This document shows, one piece after another, positions 46,317-58,433 of a DNA stretch of 64,000 nt; position 1 is the stretch's first letter; every line of letters begins with the position of its first letter. The stretch covers positions 226,178,961 to 226,242,960 of the forward strand of contig CP136066.1 in NCBI GenBank assembly GCA_032622095.1. Direction: 5' to 3'. The notes under the pieces were generated by a model. The model did no database searches. It saw nothing but the letters and a program-made list of their open reading frames with translations, and was not told where the DNA came from. The position numbers and the translations under genes are program-made. The stretch comes from Siphonodentalium dalli. Lineage: Eukaryota > Mollusca > Scaphopoda > Gadilida > Siphonodentaliidae.

Positions 46317-46746
46317 AAGTACTAAATCCGATTCGATGGTCCCCATAACAAGATTTTTTTAAATGCCTTTTCAGTTGTCAGAATCGATTAATTGTTCAAA
46401 TATATCAATACTAACCATAGTCAACTATAGCATAAAATCGACAAAAACCTGTAATTTATCAAGTTTTTGTTCAATGAATATTGCCAGTTTGTCAAATATC
46501 TGACAAAAAAACAACTTAATTTTAGAGTTATCCATCTTTTTCTGCAATTTGGTCAGAGAAAGTATTCTCGTCTGCTGTTTACTGGGCCACTTAAAATTAA
46601 AATAATAGACTTATAAAAATTTATATCAGATCACGCTGAGCTTTGATGGGTGGGTTCCTCGACCCGGATCAAATATTTTTTACCTCCGCAGCAGTCCGAA
46701 GTCAAGGAAATAGTAATCTGCGAGGGTTAATTCAGATTGAGTACCT
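46317..46746 (-). mobile_element. TTAA-type MITE, copy 5 (inverted, intact)
   Basis: TTAA at 46313-46316 and 46747-46750. Termini AAGTACTAAATCCGATTCGA and GATTGAGTACCT. Internal blocks run opposite to copies 2 and 4 (CTGAGCTTTGATGGGTGG). 430 bp, no interruption: the best reference copy. Confidence 0.7.
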
Positions 46747-46749
46747 TTA

Positions 46750-47885
46750 ACAGATGTGACTGTTTTATGCATCGATAATGACATTGATTGCTTATTAATT
46801 ACAACAATCTGCATAAATACGTTTTATGGAGAAAATATATTTAAAACACTAAAATAGTAAATCTACCCAGGTGATACTTAAAGTGATATGAAACACTCCG
46901 TTTGTGTGATCAAATAGAAATGGAGAATAATCTTGCTCATGGTAGTTATTTTTACGAATATTAATAAAAATTTATAGCACACATCGTCATTCTTATATAT
47001 TAATTAAATGCAATGACTCTTGGTGGCGAAATCATTTGCGTTAGTTTATCGCCGATTGTTGCGTCCCGAATCGAGATGTAAATATTTACAATTAATCGTA
47101 GTTCAGACGATGCTTTCTATGGAGTGGTATGGCCGATTTCTTTGAGTTTTTCGGCGATGTTAGTATAATACTACATTCCCACAGTTGGCATAGCGCCTGG
47201 GTACTAACTTGTCAGTTCTACACACTTGAACAAGTCCATAATATGTCTTTAATATGTCTGGACATCATCTGCTCTTTAAACGGAAAATTTGGGTGTTAAA
47301 ATATTTATACCATAGTAAAACTACATCGTAGTTAGGAAAATAGTTCTTATGTAACATTCATTTAAAATTGAAGTTGTCATAATTTCAATTAGTTATGAGG
47401 AAAATTGCTTGCATTTCATTCAAATGTAGCTTGCTAGTGTTATATGATCTTGGACAAATATGAATGGGAATATCAAGTGACTGATGGCTTAGAAACAGGT
47501 TGACATGACGAAATGTTCACATCACTATGCGTGAAGCAAATTCCTTATTGCGCTGTGTGTGTGTCTGTGGTGAGAATATACATCCCAAGCCCTGAATGCA
47601 GATTTTTTCTGATATCATGCAATTTTTTTTCAAAATCATTTCTAAGACAAATTACAGCTTCAAAATGAATTGAAACAATCAGATTCATATAGTGGTGCAT
47701 GCTATAGCCTCATACAAGTGAGGGGGCTCAATAATTAATTTTTTTGTCCACAATTTCTCCCTTTAACAGTTGAAACCATGGGGTGGGTCTGGTTTTGGTC
47801 GAGGAAATAAATTGCAGTGAAAAAAAATCCATTCTCATCTTTTCTCATAGTTGATCATGGCTTTTTAAACTTATTATACATAGAG
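46750..47885. other. no recognisable gene
   Basis: AT-rich sequence with scattered homopolymers. I searched the minus strand here for a missing BEN-type exon and found none. Confidence 0.35.
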
Positions 47886-47887
47886 GA

Positions 47888-48028
47888 TACCTGTGTGTTT
47901 TGAGTGAATACCGGAAGTATCTAATGAGTGGTCACAGTGAGATACTGGAATCATCACATGTGATGATTCCAGTATCTCACTGTGACCATGTATGAGGTAA
48001 ATCCGGTATTCACTCATGACACAAAGGT
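47888..48028. repeat. long palindrome, second copy of the 13471 fold-back family
   Basis: Arms from ACCTGTGTGTTTTGAGTGAA inward to GATTCCAGTATCTCACTGTG around CATCACATGTGATG. The outer 35 bases and the GGTTTTCTTTTTATTATAT flank match the hairpin at 13471-13622, while the inner stem is different. Confidence 0.7.
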
Positions 48029-48396
48029 TTTCTTTTTATTATATTATATACAGAAAGACCATGTGGTTCAATAAAATACTGTCGATAACTCAGAATACAC
48101 ATGCTTCAAATGAGTGTAATCTATCTTCTGTTGACCCAATATTCTTTGCCGATTGAGCTAAATACATATGATGTCATTTACGTTACCATTGACTTATTGG
48201 CCACCTTTCTACTTATTGGCCAACTTTTTCACTTATTGGCTTTTGTTACTTATGATACAGGTAGCATTCTACTTATTGCAGCCGATAACCTATAGCTAAT
48301 TAATGATGGTGTGTATGTAAATGTACCTTCTGCCGCAGTCCATCTGTTATTGTCAAGACTTGGTTTTTTCATTGTTTTTTTTTCTTAGCCCAAGAC

Positions 48397-48583
48397 CTGA
48401 GCTAATACTCAGCTCTTCCTGGCTGAACAGCATGTCAATGTGTTGGTTGAATAAGTATCCTGCTGGATCAGGTTTGCTACTCGCAGCAGCTTGTGCCTTG
48501 GACAGGGTTGTTATATTCACCAAAAGATCCGCAAATCTCTCTGGATGGTTGGCGTCCACCAACAATTGTCCCAAGACAATATT
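48397..48583 (-). CDS. exon with LFSQEELSISS (BEN-like)
   Basis: 187 bases, acceptor TTCTCTTTTAG, phase 0 in. The proposed donor CAG|GTCTTG is weak, so the 3' edge is uncertain. The coding look is strong: no stop over 62 codons and balanced composition. Confidence 0.6.
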
Positions 48584-51500
48584 CTAAAAGAGAATAGAAA
48601 CATATAATGCTGTATTAGGTTGATCAATTTTTATAAGCCCGTTTTGAAAAAAAAAACATATAGAAAATGTATGTTATTAGTATGTCTGTCTGTTTGTTTG
48701 TCTTTTTTTGTTTCTGGATGATAACTTTAGTAAGTTAGCTGAACTGAGTCTGAACTTACAGCCCTGGGAATTAGCCTAGGTCTTAAGCAGAGACAACATC
48801 AGTTTGCCTAGGCAATATTTAGGCAATGATATTGCCTAGGTAAAATACGTTCATTACAGGGGGGGGGGGCCGGAAAAAAACTGCAGACACAGGGTGGAAA
48901 AAACTGTTTTCTTCGGTATGGGTACCCCCCCCCCCCAAAACAGCAAAAACTGCAGTTTTTTCTACTAACCATTTGCCCCCCCCCCCCCCATCAAATCTAC
49001 CCCAGCCGGACAACAACTCGGTTTGACCGGAAACCGAAAAAAACAGAACGCAGATTTGTACCTCGTGATGTCATGACATGTACAAACATGTATATTGGTG
49101 ATCGCAACGCTTTGTATGCACTTTAAAAAATGACAACTAGTCATTACCTCGACTTTGAAAAAGATGCAAATGCAAATGCATATAACTGTTTTCTGATACC
49201 ATTGGAGGAGAAATTGTTTAATACATGGGATAGTTCTGCAGTAAAATTTTGCCAGATAAGCGATCGCAGGGTAGAATTCTGCATTCGACTGGTAGACACT
49301 GACATAGTCGGCATTATTAAGAGGGTTAATGGGGTCAATATCGCATGTAAACCAAGACAGTGGTTATCCAAAATTGTTTTAGGTGGATTGTACTACTCAT
49401 GTATATATGATTTGGATATTAAGGTTAATCCATATTCTATAAAATGAGAGAAAATTGAAGTTGTGAGTCTGAAAATACATATTTGGAAAAAAATTACATG
49501 CAAATTTTTTCCGACAACACCCCCCCCCCCCTAAATGAATAAGGAAAAAATTTACGTGTAATTTTTTTACGCCTAGGTACCCCCCCCCCCCCACCCGGTA
49601 CGTTGTGTCCCGCAGTTTCCCCCCCCCCCCTGTTCATTATGTTACTAACTTTCATGCTGTCAATCAAAATTAAAACCTCTTTACTAGTGTCCAAACTGAC
49701 TACCTTTCACTCTTCTTTACATACCGGTATATTAATCTGCAATATCATCTATACAGTGACATTGACTTAATTTGACTACAAGGACACTGTTCGGGAGATG
49801 GTTGGGAAATTGTACATATATGTTGAGTAGTGGCCTGGAAAAAGTGTTTCCAAATTTAACTAAGAATTTAGTGTTGAAATTGTCCACAATGTCTTATAAC
49901 TAAAAGTAACTCCTCAGTTTGTTTTTATTTGGATATCTTTTATCAAATTGGACAATCTAAATCACCTAGAGGTAGAGCTCATTTTAAACCGAAACAAAGT
50001 TTAATTGTTAGCTACCGTAGCTGAGTCAAATACACATATATGTACATGTAAAACTTGACAACATTAAAGAAGGTTGCTCTTTTATGCATGCCTATCATGT
50101 TCCTATATCGTGATAGGCATGTATGGGAGGCCAAATTCACATTTAATAATTAATTGCGCTTAAGCAAGCGCAATTCATGGTTATATGTAACAAAACACCC
50201 CTGGTGAATAAATAGGTTTCTCCATAACTTAGCATTAACTCCTATTGACACGTCACTTCTTGGTTTCATTGGTTTGGATGGGTAGGGAGCTAGCCCAACT
50301 TCTTTATCAAAATGGCTAACTCGCAATAGTATCACCTTCTGTTTTAGTTGGAGCGATTCGTGATAGCATTATATTATCTTCGGTATATATTAGTTGGGGC
50401 TACTTGCAATAGCATTACTTTCTGTATTAGTCGGGGCGACATTGATTTTCTTCAATTTTCGAGTATACAGGCACACCATATGAGGGAAGCAAGCCCTCGG
50501 TGACACCACATTCACACTATATGATCATGGAAATACTATAGATTTGTGCAAGAGCTGCTGATTTAATAAGAAAAACTAGACCTTCAGGACTGAGACACCA
50601 AAGCTCCAGTAATTACACACCATTTTTTGGACAGGGATGCTGATAATATGAAAATAGGGTTTTTTCCCCCTGATTTAAGTCAATAAGTAAACCATACAGT
50701 AATGCTCTAATTAATCGACTCCTTAACCACAGCAGAATTATGGATAACTTTTCAGGATTTAGTCGGAAATATGGCTTGTTGCCATTCATCGGAAAGCTCT
50801 CGAGAGCTTTTCGATGAATGGCAACAAGCCATATTTCCGACTAAATCCTGAAAAATTACCCATAATTCTGCTGTGGTTAAGAAGTCGATTAAATAGAGCA
50901 TTACTGTATGAGGTAAGAAAGCCCTCATGCAGTGACACCGCATGCATGTATAGGATATTACCATAGTAAAGGCTAAAATCTGTGCAAAAATACATTAAAA
51001 ACATCATACAAAACATTACTAGAGTTCCGGGAAGGCGACATCAATTCTTTGGATAGAGGGATGCTGATAATATGTAATTAGGGGATTCTCCTTGTTGAAC
51101 ACATACTCACAGTTTGACTGTTGAGTACAGGTCAAAATTAGCCCAATGCTCATCTTGTGTTGCTAGGTGATACACCAGGTCATGCTAATAGTTTATGGGT
51201 AGGTTAGATAGTAGTCACAATTACGCTTAAGCGCAATCAATTGCGCAATTCATTATTAAATGTGAATTTGGCCTCCCATAGGCATGGGCACGATATGATA
51301 CAGGCATTGTTTTAAAGTGTACCCCAATACAATGAAATCATGATCAGAATCATTACAGGCCTATTTCAGACTAACAAATTTTTCCACAACATCACACTGA
51401 AGTTGACTGAACATCATAAAGATTTATAACATTTTATCAAATTAGTAGGACAAAACATAATAAATTTGATCAGACTAAGTTTTTGAATTTTTCACCAACA

Positions 51501-54500
51501 AGTCCACAATATGTCTTGAATAAGTAGCTTTTCTCTGAAGAATAATTTACCTGTTTAAAAGGCTTTCCCAGCAAAGCAATTCCCAATTCCCTTCCAATAT
51601 ATGTCAATTGACGCTGTTGACTGGCTATGAAGAAAATACAAAATTCATGTTTGAATACAGACATGTAGGTCTGTAAATCAAATTTAATGTGGGCGATTGA
51701 TCCAAATGTGAAATCTAAGATGGTCACTGGAGGCCATGTTTTTTTTATCAAATATGGGGGAAAATCTGTGGTTCTCATCTAGAGGTCATACCTGAGATCT
51801 ATTTTTAAAAAAGATGTTGATTTGCTTGCGTTCCATAGAGTATGGATGCAAGTTGGTCGACCAACTTGCATCAACCAACTATGTCCAACTTGCATCCATA
51901 CTCTATGAAACAAAATCAACATCCATTACTTATATTCACATTTAATCAAGTCAACTGGCAGACTAAAAGAGTTTTAAGCGCCCATTTCCAACATTATTAT
52001 CGTGGCTCGGTGCAAGTTGCGTCTACACAAAAATGGTGCAAGTTGGGGTCAGCATGCGACGTCATGTGACATAATTTCAACCAACCAATGTCCTGCATTT
52101 ATATTCCACAATACAAATGCATGTGTGAGTGTAAATATATAAAAATTGGTGACGATTGGAGGAAGAGGAATGTGGCCTGTAAGATGTGATGATGGTATTC
52201 AGTTATCCAAAAAAAAGAGAGGCCGATCATGATCGGCAGATGTTATCCCATCCCTTAGCGACAGGAAATTACTATGATCGGAATCATAAATGAGAGTTTT
52301 GGTGTTGAATTATAGAGTATACTGATATGTACTATTATAGACAAATGTCCATAACAAAAAACTTATTGGAATTTATAGGTCACTCACATTTATATAAGAG
52401 AATGCACTGGTACAGCTAAACCACCACAGCCTTGGGTTAAATGTGAAAGGTGGCCTGGACATGGAATACTTGGGTTAAGAGAGTCCAATTTAAGTTTACA
52501 ATAATAATGTATCAAATTCTAACAACAATATAATATACAGATAAGCCACCTGACTGCTGACCCATTAATATCAATTATATGGCAGAGCTGTCAACAAATC
52601 ACAAGAATTGTTTATGTTGAACACTGACCTCTCTATTAAACCAATAACAATTATAATGACTTCAGCCCATCTGAAGATATCACTCTGCAGCACAAATGTC
52701 CAAGTCTAATGTTAATACCATGTGATGTTTATTGCTTTCTTTATCAAATTATTTGCGCATCAATTGGCATAAGAGACATCAGAAAATAATATTGCCTTAT
52801 CAATAGCTAAGTAATTCAATTGCATGGGTTGGAATTTGTGAATTGGGTTTAAAGTCGCTCCAAACAAATTTACCAGTACATAACACAAGATTATGGACCG
52901 ATTTAAACCAAATTTGGTGTGGTGACTCGGGGTACCCTTAGCAGAGTTATAATGGTGTTAGTTTTTCAAATTTTGTTACTTTAATTTTGTTGTTATTATT
53001 ATTTATACAAAAAATATTTTATTATATATTATTTTAATTTATTTATTTATATTCATTTTTTTATATATATAAATTGAGTAAGGAAATCAATCTAAACATT
53101 TTTTTTTTTTTTTTTTTTTTAGCAAATAATTTTTTTCAAAAAGGGCCATAACTCAGTTAAATAGTTTGATCTGTATTTTGGGCTGAGAAACTCACAGTCG
53201 CACATACCAAATTTCGTTGCGATCAGATAGAAAATATTTGAGTTATCGCACCATGCGTAAAGTGTCTACGTACAGACAGACAGACAGACGCACGGCAAGT
53301 GGTCAATCCAGACAACGACACTATGTTTACCATACTATGGTATGGGTAAACATAAAAACAAAATGTAAAATCCAAGATAGTCATGTATTTTAATGAATAT
53401 TCCACAACAAAATGATGGCTTACATCTATTTAAGCTCATCCGAAATATCCATATAAATTTTTTGACAAACAGATGAGGGATGTGGACTGTATGGTGTGCT
53501 GAAGGATTTAGTCTTGCAAAAAAAAAATCTAAAAGTTTTCAAATACACCTACTTCCAGTATTTTCATCTGATGAGATTGTTTCTACCCTCTTCTCTGTGA
53601 CATGTGATTCACCATCTGGCTGGTGCAATTCTGTGAGAGAATATGTGGAGAAAACAGAAGTTTATATTTGTGACATACATAATTTATCTGTCACTGAACA
53701 TGTCTGCAGTGACAGAGTATAGATATGAATTTCAATAATACACACTTTCAATGTTGGCCCTCAATGGAATAAGGTGTTGATAGGTTAACTGGATCATGGA
53801 TAATCAGTGTTTGCTAAGTGTCACTGACCTTATTACTGCATGGGATCTTCTTGATCTTGACCAGTTGTTATTCTGTGGGACTTTAAAGACATGATTTTGA
53901 ACCACTCCCATATCTGGTCCACTAAATTCACTCGAAAGAACCCTGCCTTGACCAAACAAGTGTTATCGCCATAGGTTCATGATGAACCGTTCATCCAGTT
54001 ATCCCATCAACATGCTATAACTTTTTTTAGGTGAACTAATAGAAGAACTTACAATTCGGAATAATAGTACAGGGTGGAAAATCTCCAAAATCATAATAAC
54101 AGTACAATTTGGAACAATAGCACAGGGTACTTAATTATAAGAGTACCAGATATTCCCTATACTAGTACATAGTTTATCATGTGTTTATCTCTCACATTTA
54201 CAATAATTTATTGTAAATATTAACAATAGACACTAGTGAATATAAAGTTAAATATGTACCCATTAACTGCAGTAAACATGTATACTTCTATTTTTGAGCA
54301 GTTCATACTGACATTTTATTAATCAAAGAATTAGGCAGGTTCACATATCAGACATGGTAAAAATTATTAAACGTACAGGGCCAACTAAGGAACGTATAGG
54401 TGCACATTTCAATTGAACAAAAAAATAAACATACATGTATGACTATAAGGCACTCGAGAGTAACAGTTACCAATTTCTTGCTGTTTATCTTGCTGTTTCT

Positions 54501-55507
54501 GTTCATCTTGCTGTTTCTTTTCCTCTAGTTTCTTCTGAGCTAAAAAGTTTGAAGAGTTTCATTTCAGTATGGTACATGTATAAGATTTCTTTTCAAATCT
54601 ATACATTTGAACTTGAGACCAAGAAAATATATCTATTCAAGCCTGCTAAGTGCAAATATTGTGCAATTTTCTCCAATTTAACAGGGCTGCACATATCAAA
54701 GGAATAAGGCAATATCAAAGAATGAACACACATAACTCATAAGCCAGTGCTCCCTTACATTTTATTTTAGCAATTTAATATTGTTCTTGAGATATATTTA
54801 TGGTTTTACCACTATGGGTGAAATTAGTTAGTCCTTATTGTTTATTTTAACGGACACCCACAATACAGCAGCTGCCAAAAGCCATTTCCAAAAAATTAAA
54901 ATTTATAATAATAATCCAGTTTCAGATATTAAAAGTTATGAAGTCAACAATTAATTTCTTCAGATAAAGTCAACAGTTTAAAAATAATAAAGTCTTCAAT
55001 TTAGTTAAAATTTCAGATTAAGTCTCCCTAAATTTCCTGAAGTCTCCCTAAATTTCCTGGAGGGAGACTTCAAATCTCCCTGTTCTGAACCTCTAGCCTG
55101 AGGCCTGGGGTGAATATCTGAAAAGTGTGCAATTTGAAGTTACGACCATTAGCCTTATAATTATAGAAGTGTGTGCAACAGGAAAAAAAATAAAATATTT
55201 TGTTCTATTAAAGTATCATAGTACTTATAAAGAGGTACATGTATGTGAGGCTCCCTATGGGATATATGGGAGACTGGCACAATATATTTAATGCTGCACC
55301 AGTCATGAAGGTGTTAAAAATGCACCAAGTCAAATCTCAAATTTTAAATTGTGAAACACTATAATTAATGACATGGTTAAAAATATTTTAACAATTAATG
55401 AAAATATCACAACTTCAAGTAAAAGTACTGTAACAAACAACATACCACAAAATAATTGAACATTTCTTGATTCCAGTTCTTTGACATTGTCCTCCAGTTT
55501 TTCTTTG
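48397..55507 (-). CDS. coiled-coil protein with possible BEN domain (partial gene)
   Basis: Five exons run on the minus strand: 55446-55507, 54471-54539, 53553-53630, 51551-51624 and 48397-48583. Border phases agree throughout (1, 1, 1, 0). The first two exons encode Lys/Glu/Gln-rich coiled coil (KEKLEDNVKELESRNVQ, KKLEEKKQQDEQKQQDKQQ). The third encodes a polar linker, the fourth QRQLTYIGRELGIALLGKPF, and the fifth NPERF-like DANHPERFADLL and FNQHIDMLFSQEELSISS. The last motif resembles the LF-S-x-E-E-L-x-x-S-S signature of BEN domains, seen in chromatin factors that often pair it with a coiled coil. The start, the middle of the putative BEN domain and the end were not found with certainty, so length and function are open. 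Confidence 0.5.
48845..49640. repeat. inverted pair of poly-G/poly-C blocks
   Basis: ATTACAGGGGGGGGGG with GGAAAAAAACTGCAGACACA at the left and, inverted, GTGTCCCGCAGTTTCC, poly-C, TGTTCATTAT at the right. GGTACC-flanked poly-C runs lie in between. The blocks may be the ends of one element; the 430 bases between (49020-49450) show no recognised gene. Confidence 0.4.
50695..50908. mobile_element. full palindromic mariner-like MITE (214 bp)
   Basis: Near-perfect 105-bp arms from TACAGTAATGCTCTAATTAA to TTAAATAGAGCATTACTGTA meet at GAAAGCTCTCGAGAGCTTT. Ends CAGT...ACTG with TA on each side fit Tc1/mariner insertion. Three partial copies lie at 37131, 37502 and 38089. Confidence 0.8.
51551..51624 (-). 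CDS. exon with YIGRELGIALLG
   Basis: 74 bases, acceptor TTCTTCATAG, donor CAG|GTAAAT, phase 1 in and 0 out. It may be the start of the BEN-like domain. Confidence 0.6.
51834..51907. repeat. nested palindrome with GCAAGTTGG repeats
   Basis: Outer arms CATAGAGTATGGATGCAAG and complement enclose an inner palindrome GATGCAAGTTGG/CCAACTTGCATC around TCGA. GCAAGTT recurs at 52013 and 52037. Confidence 0.6.
52080..53220. other. no recognisable gene
   Basis: AT-rich, with a poly-T run at 53098-53120 and TTTAT-rich stretches. 52850-53220 probably belongs to the repeat that ends at 53352. Confidence 0.35.
53160..53352 (+). repeat. 3' end of a hairpin-terminated repeat
   Basis: ACCAAATTTCGTTGCGATCA, then (ACAG)n, then a terminal hairpin TGTTTACCATACTATGGTATGGGTAAACA (split here: TGTTTACCATA / TATGGTATGGGTAAACA). 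The order is the same as in the element at 44215-45088, though the sequences differ. Confidence 0.5.
53553..53630 (-). CDS. polar linker exon
   Basis: 78 bases behind a strong pyrimidine tract (CCACATATTCTCTCACAG), donor GTAGGT. Phase 1 in and out matches its neighbours. It encodes LHQPDGESHVTEKR, VETISSDENTG. No domain. Confidence 0.5.
54471..54539 (-). CDS. coiled-coil exon B
   Basis: 69 bases, acceptor CTTTTTAG, donor GTAACT, phase 1 in and out. Gln/Lys/Glu-rich with a DEQKQQDKQQ repeat. It can be skipped or duplicated without changing frame. Confidence 0.55.
55446..55507 (-). CDS. coiled-coil exon A
   Basis: 62 bases after acceptor AAAACATTTTAG, donor GTATGT, ending phase 1. The exon and the 24 bases before it are a diverged duplicate of exon B (54471-54539) and its upstream intron (AAATGAAACTCTT in both). 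Relative to B it lacks one base at its 5' end, so it requires a phase-2 upstream exon, or it may be unused. Confidence 0.5.
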
Positions 55508-55709
55508 CTAAAATGTTTTAAGAGTTTCATTTCAAGATAGATATTGGATAATTTCAATCTTTCAAATTAATGATATGACGCTCAATTCGCTGATAAACAA
55601 ATGCCAATGGTCCAGCCAATGACATATACTGGAAATAGTTCATTTATAAAGGATCTCAGTTGAGTTTCTATTTAATACCGGTATATGGAATTTATTAACC
55701 GAGTTCATT

Positions 55710-55753
55710 AAATTTGATTTGAGCAAAGGTTTACCGAGGCTCAAATCAAATTT
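55710..55753. repeat. small hairpin
   Basis: AAATTTGATTTGAGC and its exact complement with a 14-base loop. Confidence 0.6.
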
Positions 55754-56693
55754 ACATGATTAAATAAATGCAAAGTTTTTATTGAAAACAACAATCATAA
55801 ACTTCAGCGATCACAAGTCATTTAAATTATGATGTGACATCATCGCACGCACTAATATTACACGTGTGTCTTACCAATAATTATGAAGCTGGTTTTGTGA
55901 ATTAATTACATGTATGTGATAAATTAGAAATATGTTTCCAGAGTGCCATAATATTGGATACGGTACAAAATTCATGGAAATAACTTCTTTATGGTTTTCT
56001 TTGTTTAAATGTTATCACCCTACTACTATGTGTGACATAATTATTATTTCGACGACACTAATATTTATTGTTACAGCATGTAAAAAAAACATTTTAAATG
56101 TCGCATACCAAAAACGACTACATAATTATTGTTTCATTGCTTTACTGTGACCAGCAAACATGCAAAAATGCTGCATGTTTTTTATCTGTACATATCGGTC
56201 TAATTTGTCATGTGCTGAGAGCAACATAATGTACAACACAAATTTGTCGCTTTCAACGTGAACAACAAAACATCTGACATTATCACATTTTTTGTGGCGC
56301 ACCGAAAGCGACAAATTAGGTTCGAAAGCAATGAAACATCAACATTTTGTCACTTGTAAGTTTATTGCATGACAAATTATGTAAAATGTCACATGTTTTC
56401 TTGCATTCCGAAGGCGACACAACCTCACAAAACTTCACTTGCAACAAAATGTGCGACATAATGTTTTGTCAATTTGAACTCGCGATGACTAATGTTGCAT
56501 TAGCAAATGGTGAATTTGTATTCATCCAAACCTAATTTCAATTATCAGATTATCTAAAAATCTTAATTTTTTTTATTGAGAAGTTGTCTCCAAATTGTGA
56601 TAGGCCTAGAAACACAATTAAAATGTCAACTGGTCAACTAGTCTGACTCAGACCTGGTAATATGGCTAATGGGGTAAGCCATGATCAGCAGAT

Positions 56694-57234
56694 CAGGTCA
56701 GGCACATCCTTAATTCCACTATTATAGTGGTATTTGACCATTACCGTTTTGTTAATTTGATAAAAGTGGGATAATCCAAAAGCATATTTCCCACCAATAT
56801 TATTCAAAATCAGATCGCACTAACTCGATACCATGCATATAGTTTGTCCAGGAGCATTATTATTAATCAATCATGACGACACACGATAAGCAACTCAATT
56901 TAATAGCATGTAATTAGTCGAAATATTGTTATGAAGGAGCGATTGAGTCATCCTGCTATTGTCATTTAATAATTAGAACTGGATATATTAGTAATAGTAT
57001 AATATTATTGAATATCAAAGCTGGCGCAAGAGATTGCACAACGAATATTGTCGGAAGACTGTTCATATTCGCTGCGATATTGTTATGACTTATGGGTGAC
57101 ATTTGGCTGTGCACTGGTATGCGCCGTCTTCTATTCCCTACGCAAATAAAGGAAACATGAATATGTTATAGTCAAATATCACTATAATAGAGGAATATCG
57201 CTATAATAGTGCAATTCAGGATGTGCCTGACCTG
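56694..57234. mobile_element. 541-bp TIR element (CAGGTCAGG ends)
   Basis: A perfect 17-bp terminal inverted repeat CAGGTCAGGCACATCCT is followed by similar TATTATAG-rich sequence on both sides; the right arm carries one extra ATTATAG copy. No coding sequence and no clear target duplication. Confidence 0.7.
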
Positions 57235-58170
57235 TGAAATTTCGAGATGCCGGCAACCAAAATGCTAATATTGTCCTATATATCACTTTTTCAGTCACTA
57301 CGTTCATAAAAGAATTTGAACATACAAAGGTGGCAATAAAAATACCAATGACGAGTCTTCTAAATCATCGTCATCATTGTTGTAAATCGAATCTAATCGA
57401 TGTTGTAAAAATATTTAAGACTTCGTCGTTGGTCGCCATTTTAAGTTGTTGTTGTAAAATGACAGTCGTTCAAACTTTATCAGAACCATGGTTATCATTT
57501 TACGGTGAATACCGAGCTTTGCCGAATGCTGCACTGATACAACTGATTCTGTGTACAGTATAAGGTAGCCTCGCGTTACCAACGAATCACACGCCCGTTC
57601 GTCGAATGGAGCAACTTGACTGTCACATTCACAGCTAGTATCTCTGAAAGAAATGTTCAGTGGTGTAACCGACTTCAATTGATGAATCCTCATAGTTCCG
57701 CTAACTGTTTTCAATGTTCGTGACACAATTCATTACTATATGGGGCAATATGCTGTAACACTTTACAAGAACACGTCCTTCCAATAGCACTGGCTGTATT
57801 TCTGTAACAACCACTCAAGTTGTGTTCGATCGTGCACACAATGAACACACACGACTAATATAACTAACGATATAATATATATTTACTTCCTATTGTCGTA
57901 GTTCGGAAGCCTTCACTGAAACAAAATATCGACATAACATACACGAACATACTTAACCTAACAACAATATCTTTCGTGTAACAATAAAGCCAAAACCTCA
58001 ACGCTAGAAAACGTAATATTTTTAAAATCAGAGAACTATTGCTAGGTGAATGATAAATAAAGTATTGCTCAATCATTGGCACATCATGTGATATATTTCC
58101 CGGCACACTGGAAACTTTAAGGCAGCAGGAAACTCAGGCAGATCGTACACATGGCATTGGATGTATTTAA
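57235..58170. other. no supported gene
   Basis: A short minus-strand frame near 57345-57445 (MATNDEVLNIF, then in a shifted frame QHRLDSIYNNDDDD) looks like a broken coding relic, but it is too short to name. Nothing else was seen. Confidence 0.3.
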
Positions 58171-58432
58171 TGTAACGGACACATGCTTTCAGAAGAACGT
58201 ACATGATATTGTTGTGAAATGGACCACATAAAATAATGCTCTGGATGTGTACTGATGTTTATGCTGCAAAACCGGAAGTGAAGCGTTTTCTGGCACTTGG
58301 AATTCAAACTTGAAGCTGATAGATACGTTCTCATCAATTTAAGCTGTCCAAGTCATCACAAACCAGGTAATTATACGTTATATAGTTATAATAACCATAT
58401 ACTTACCTTCACGAAGTGTTATAGACACTTCA
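58171..58432 (+). repeat. putative 5' LTR
   Basis: TGTAACGG...ACTTCA, 262 bp, with TATATAG at 58380. TG/CA ends only. The left limit is a guess. Confidence 0.3.
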
Positions 58433-58433
58433 T

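Noticed and set aside
49130-49447. 105-codon plus-strand frame as a small gene
   Set aside because: It has an ATG-like start and no stop, but no recognisable motif and no splice or promoter support, and it lies between two poly-C repeat blocks.
57345-57726. First exon of the coiled-coil gene or a transposase N-terminus
   Set aside because: MATNDEVLNIF stops soon, and the acidic continuation is in another frame. Phase and distance do not fit exon A. Possibly a relic, but not assignable.
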